Of a DNA stretch of 32,039 bases, positions 31,440-32,039 are shown piece after piece. The stretch spans positions 1 to 32,039 of the forward strand of contig CAMWYX010000021.1 in NCBI GenBank assembly GCA_947178575.1, given 5' to 3'. This DNA comes from an uncultured Ruminococcus sp. (lineage in GTDB: Bacteria; Bacillota; Clostridia; Oscillospirales; Ruminococcaceae). The position numbers were made by a program, and so were the translations under genes. The notes under the pieces are model-generated. The model was not told the DNA's origin. It made no database searches and was given only the letters and a program-made list of their open reading frames with translations. Position 1 is the stretch's first letter. Every line of letters starts with the position of its first letter.

Positions 31440-32038
31440 TCTGTACCTCCGAAAAATCCTGCAAAAGTTTCAGAGCCAAACTGACCTCTTGTGAGTTCGA
31501 TGATTTCACTGACTGTGTATTCCTCTTTAAATCCGGTCATATTGTCAAGAAACTGCTGAGTTCCCTGACGGCAGGCACCTGTAATAATCCGGTACATCGT
31601 GACGGCATCATCTTTTTTTACAATGCTGTCAAGTGTAAGATTCCGGTACTGTTCCGAACCTCTGTCACGGGCTTTCTTGAACTCTATATCCTTGATTCCG
31701 TCGCTGAACCTGTCGCAGTGGGCATAATACTTCCCGTCTGAAACAACATTTCTGCCCTTGATTTTTCCGGTATACAGAGTATATAGTCCGGATTTTTTAG
31801 CCTTTCTGATATGTGTAAGTATTCCGTCAGCATAGAGATATTTTCCCTCGACATAATCGCCGTTGTGCAGACGTTTATAATTTCTGTTTCCTGTGATTTG
31901 TCCGGCATCAGATTGAAAAACTCTACCGCCGACAGTAAGATTTTCCGGCAATGATGTAAGTCCAGTACAGCCGGTAAGGTCAAGCCAACCACCGACCGTG
32001 AGATTTTCAGGAAGCGATGTAAGTTCGGTACAGTCTCT
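31436..32038 (-). CDS. Leucine-rich-repeat protein, 5' end outside the window
   Basis: The frame is open to the right window edge, so the start is missing; about 200 residues are seen. Before residue MPENLTVGG (often taken as a start) the frame continues with the repeat CTELTSLPENLTVGG and CTGLTSLPENLTVGG, separated by 21 residues. The remaining about 150 residues (NYKRLHNGDYVEGKYLYADG on) form a separate C-terminal domain. LRR proteins with TSLPxNLTVGG repeats are frequent in gut Clostridia phages; binding partner unknown. Ends in ATGA overlap with the membrane protein. Confidence 0.8.
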   Translation of the reverse strand, partial: RDCTELTSLPENLTVGGWLDLTGCTGLTSLPENLTVGGRVFQSDAGQITGNRNYKRLHNGDYVEGKYLYADGILTHIRKAKKSGLYTLYTGKIKGRNVVSDGKYYAHCDRFSDGIKDIEFKKARDRGSEQYRNLTLDSIVKKDDAVTMYRIITGACRQGTQQFLDNMTGFKEEYTVSEIIELTRGQFGSETFAGFFGGTE

Positions 32039-32039
32039 A

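Noticed and set aside
1..32039. Integrase, repressor or tRNA genes
   Set aside because: Looked for on both strands; none could be supported in this window.

Overview
This window is most of the genome of a temperate-type tailed phage (siphovirus with an HK97-type head), probably a prophage or phage contig from a gut Clostridia host (Oscillospiraceae/Ruminococcus-like). This rests on moderately AT-rich coding DNA, strong AGGAGG-type ribosome binding sites, HK97/phi13/ReqiPepy6-type structural families, and many small protein types typical of Clostridia phages. The host assignment is inference. Every supported protein gene lies on the minus strand, so transcription runs from right to left. I found no integrase, repressor or tRNA gene.

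Right part, early region (about 32.0 to 23.7 kb): a leucine-rich-repeat protein cut by the window edge, a small membrane protein, a PAPS-reductase-family protein, a small conserved protein, a cytosine-methyltransferase-like protein, a 54-codon gene, a RecE-like nuclease and RecT-like annealing pair, SSB, a replisome organizer with an in-gene repeat cluster (candidate origin), a DnaC-like helicase loader, a Cys-rich protein, RusA, YopX and a sigma-region-4-like late regulator. This block ends at the only strong terminator that faces the genes (about 23.6 kb). That terminator overlaps a candidate activator-dependent late promoter with three GTAAC boxes spaced 9 bp apart.

Middle part (23.5 to 17.8 kb): host-interaction and lysis genes: a zinc-ribbon protein, a holin_4-type membrane protein, a fibre with GKGLS repeats, an XhlA-like anchor protein, a frameshifted second holin, an M15 peptidase (endolysin-like), a second fibre with cell-wall-binding repeats, a 53-aa gene, a 230-aa protein and an HNH-kinase fusion. 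Having these upstream of the packaging genes is unusual. Left part (17.7 to 1.5 kb): a standard order of small and large terminase, portal, prohead protease, capsid, connector genes (with a ferritin-like mini-protein among them), major tail protein, tail chaperones joined by a clear -1 ribosomal frameshift signal, tape measure, Dit, Gp37-like protein and a distal baseplate/fibre protein. A truncated M15 remnant and an adenine methyltransferase close the operon. The final 320 bases are non-coding, AT-rich and carry tandem repeats.

The most notable observations are: (1) a consensus plus-strand promoter followed about 30 bases later by a plus-oriented terminator at 30.2 kb, which would make a roughly 55-nt RNA against the operon; (2) a -1 frameshift cassette at 8.82-8.86 kb; (3) a duplicated M15 tail whose left copy has lost the catalytic core and replaced the last zinc-ligand His with Tyr; (4) a half-ferritin-like protein inside the head-connector genes; (5) several intergenic hairpins whose T-tracts all face against gene direction.
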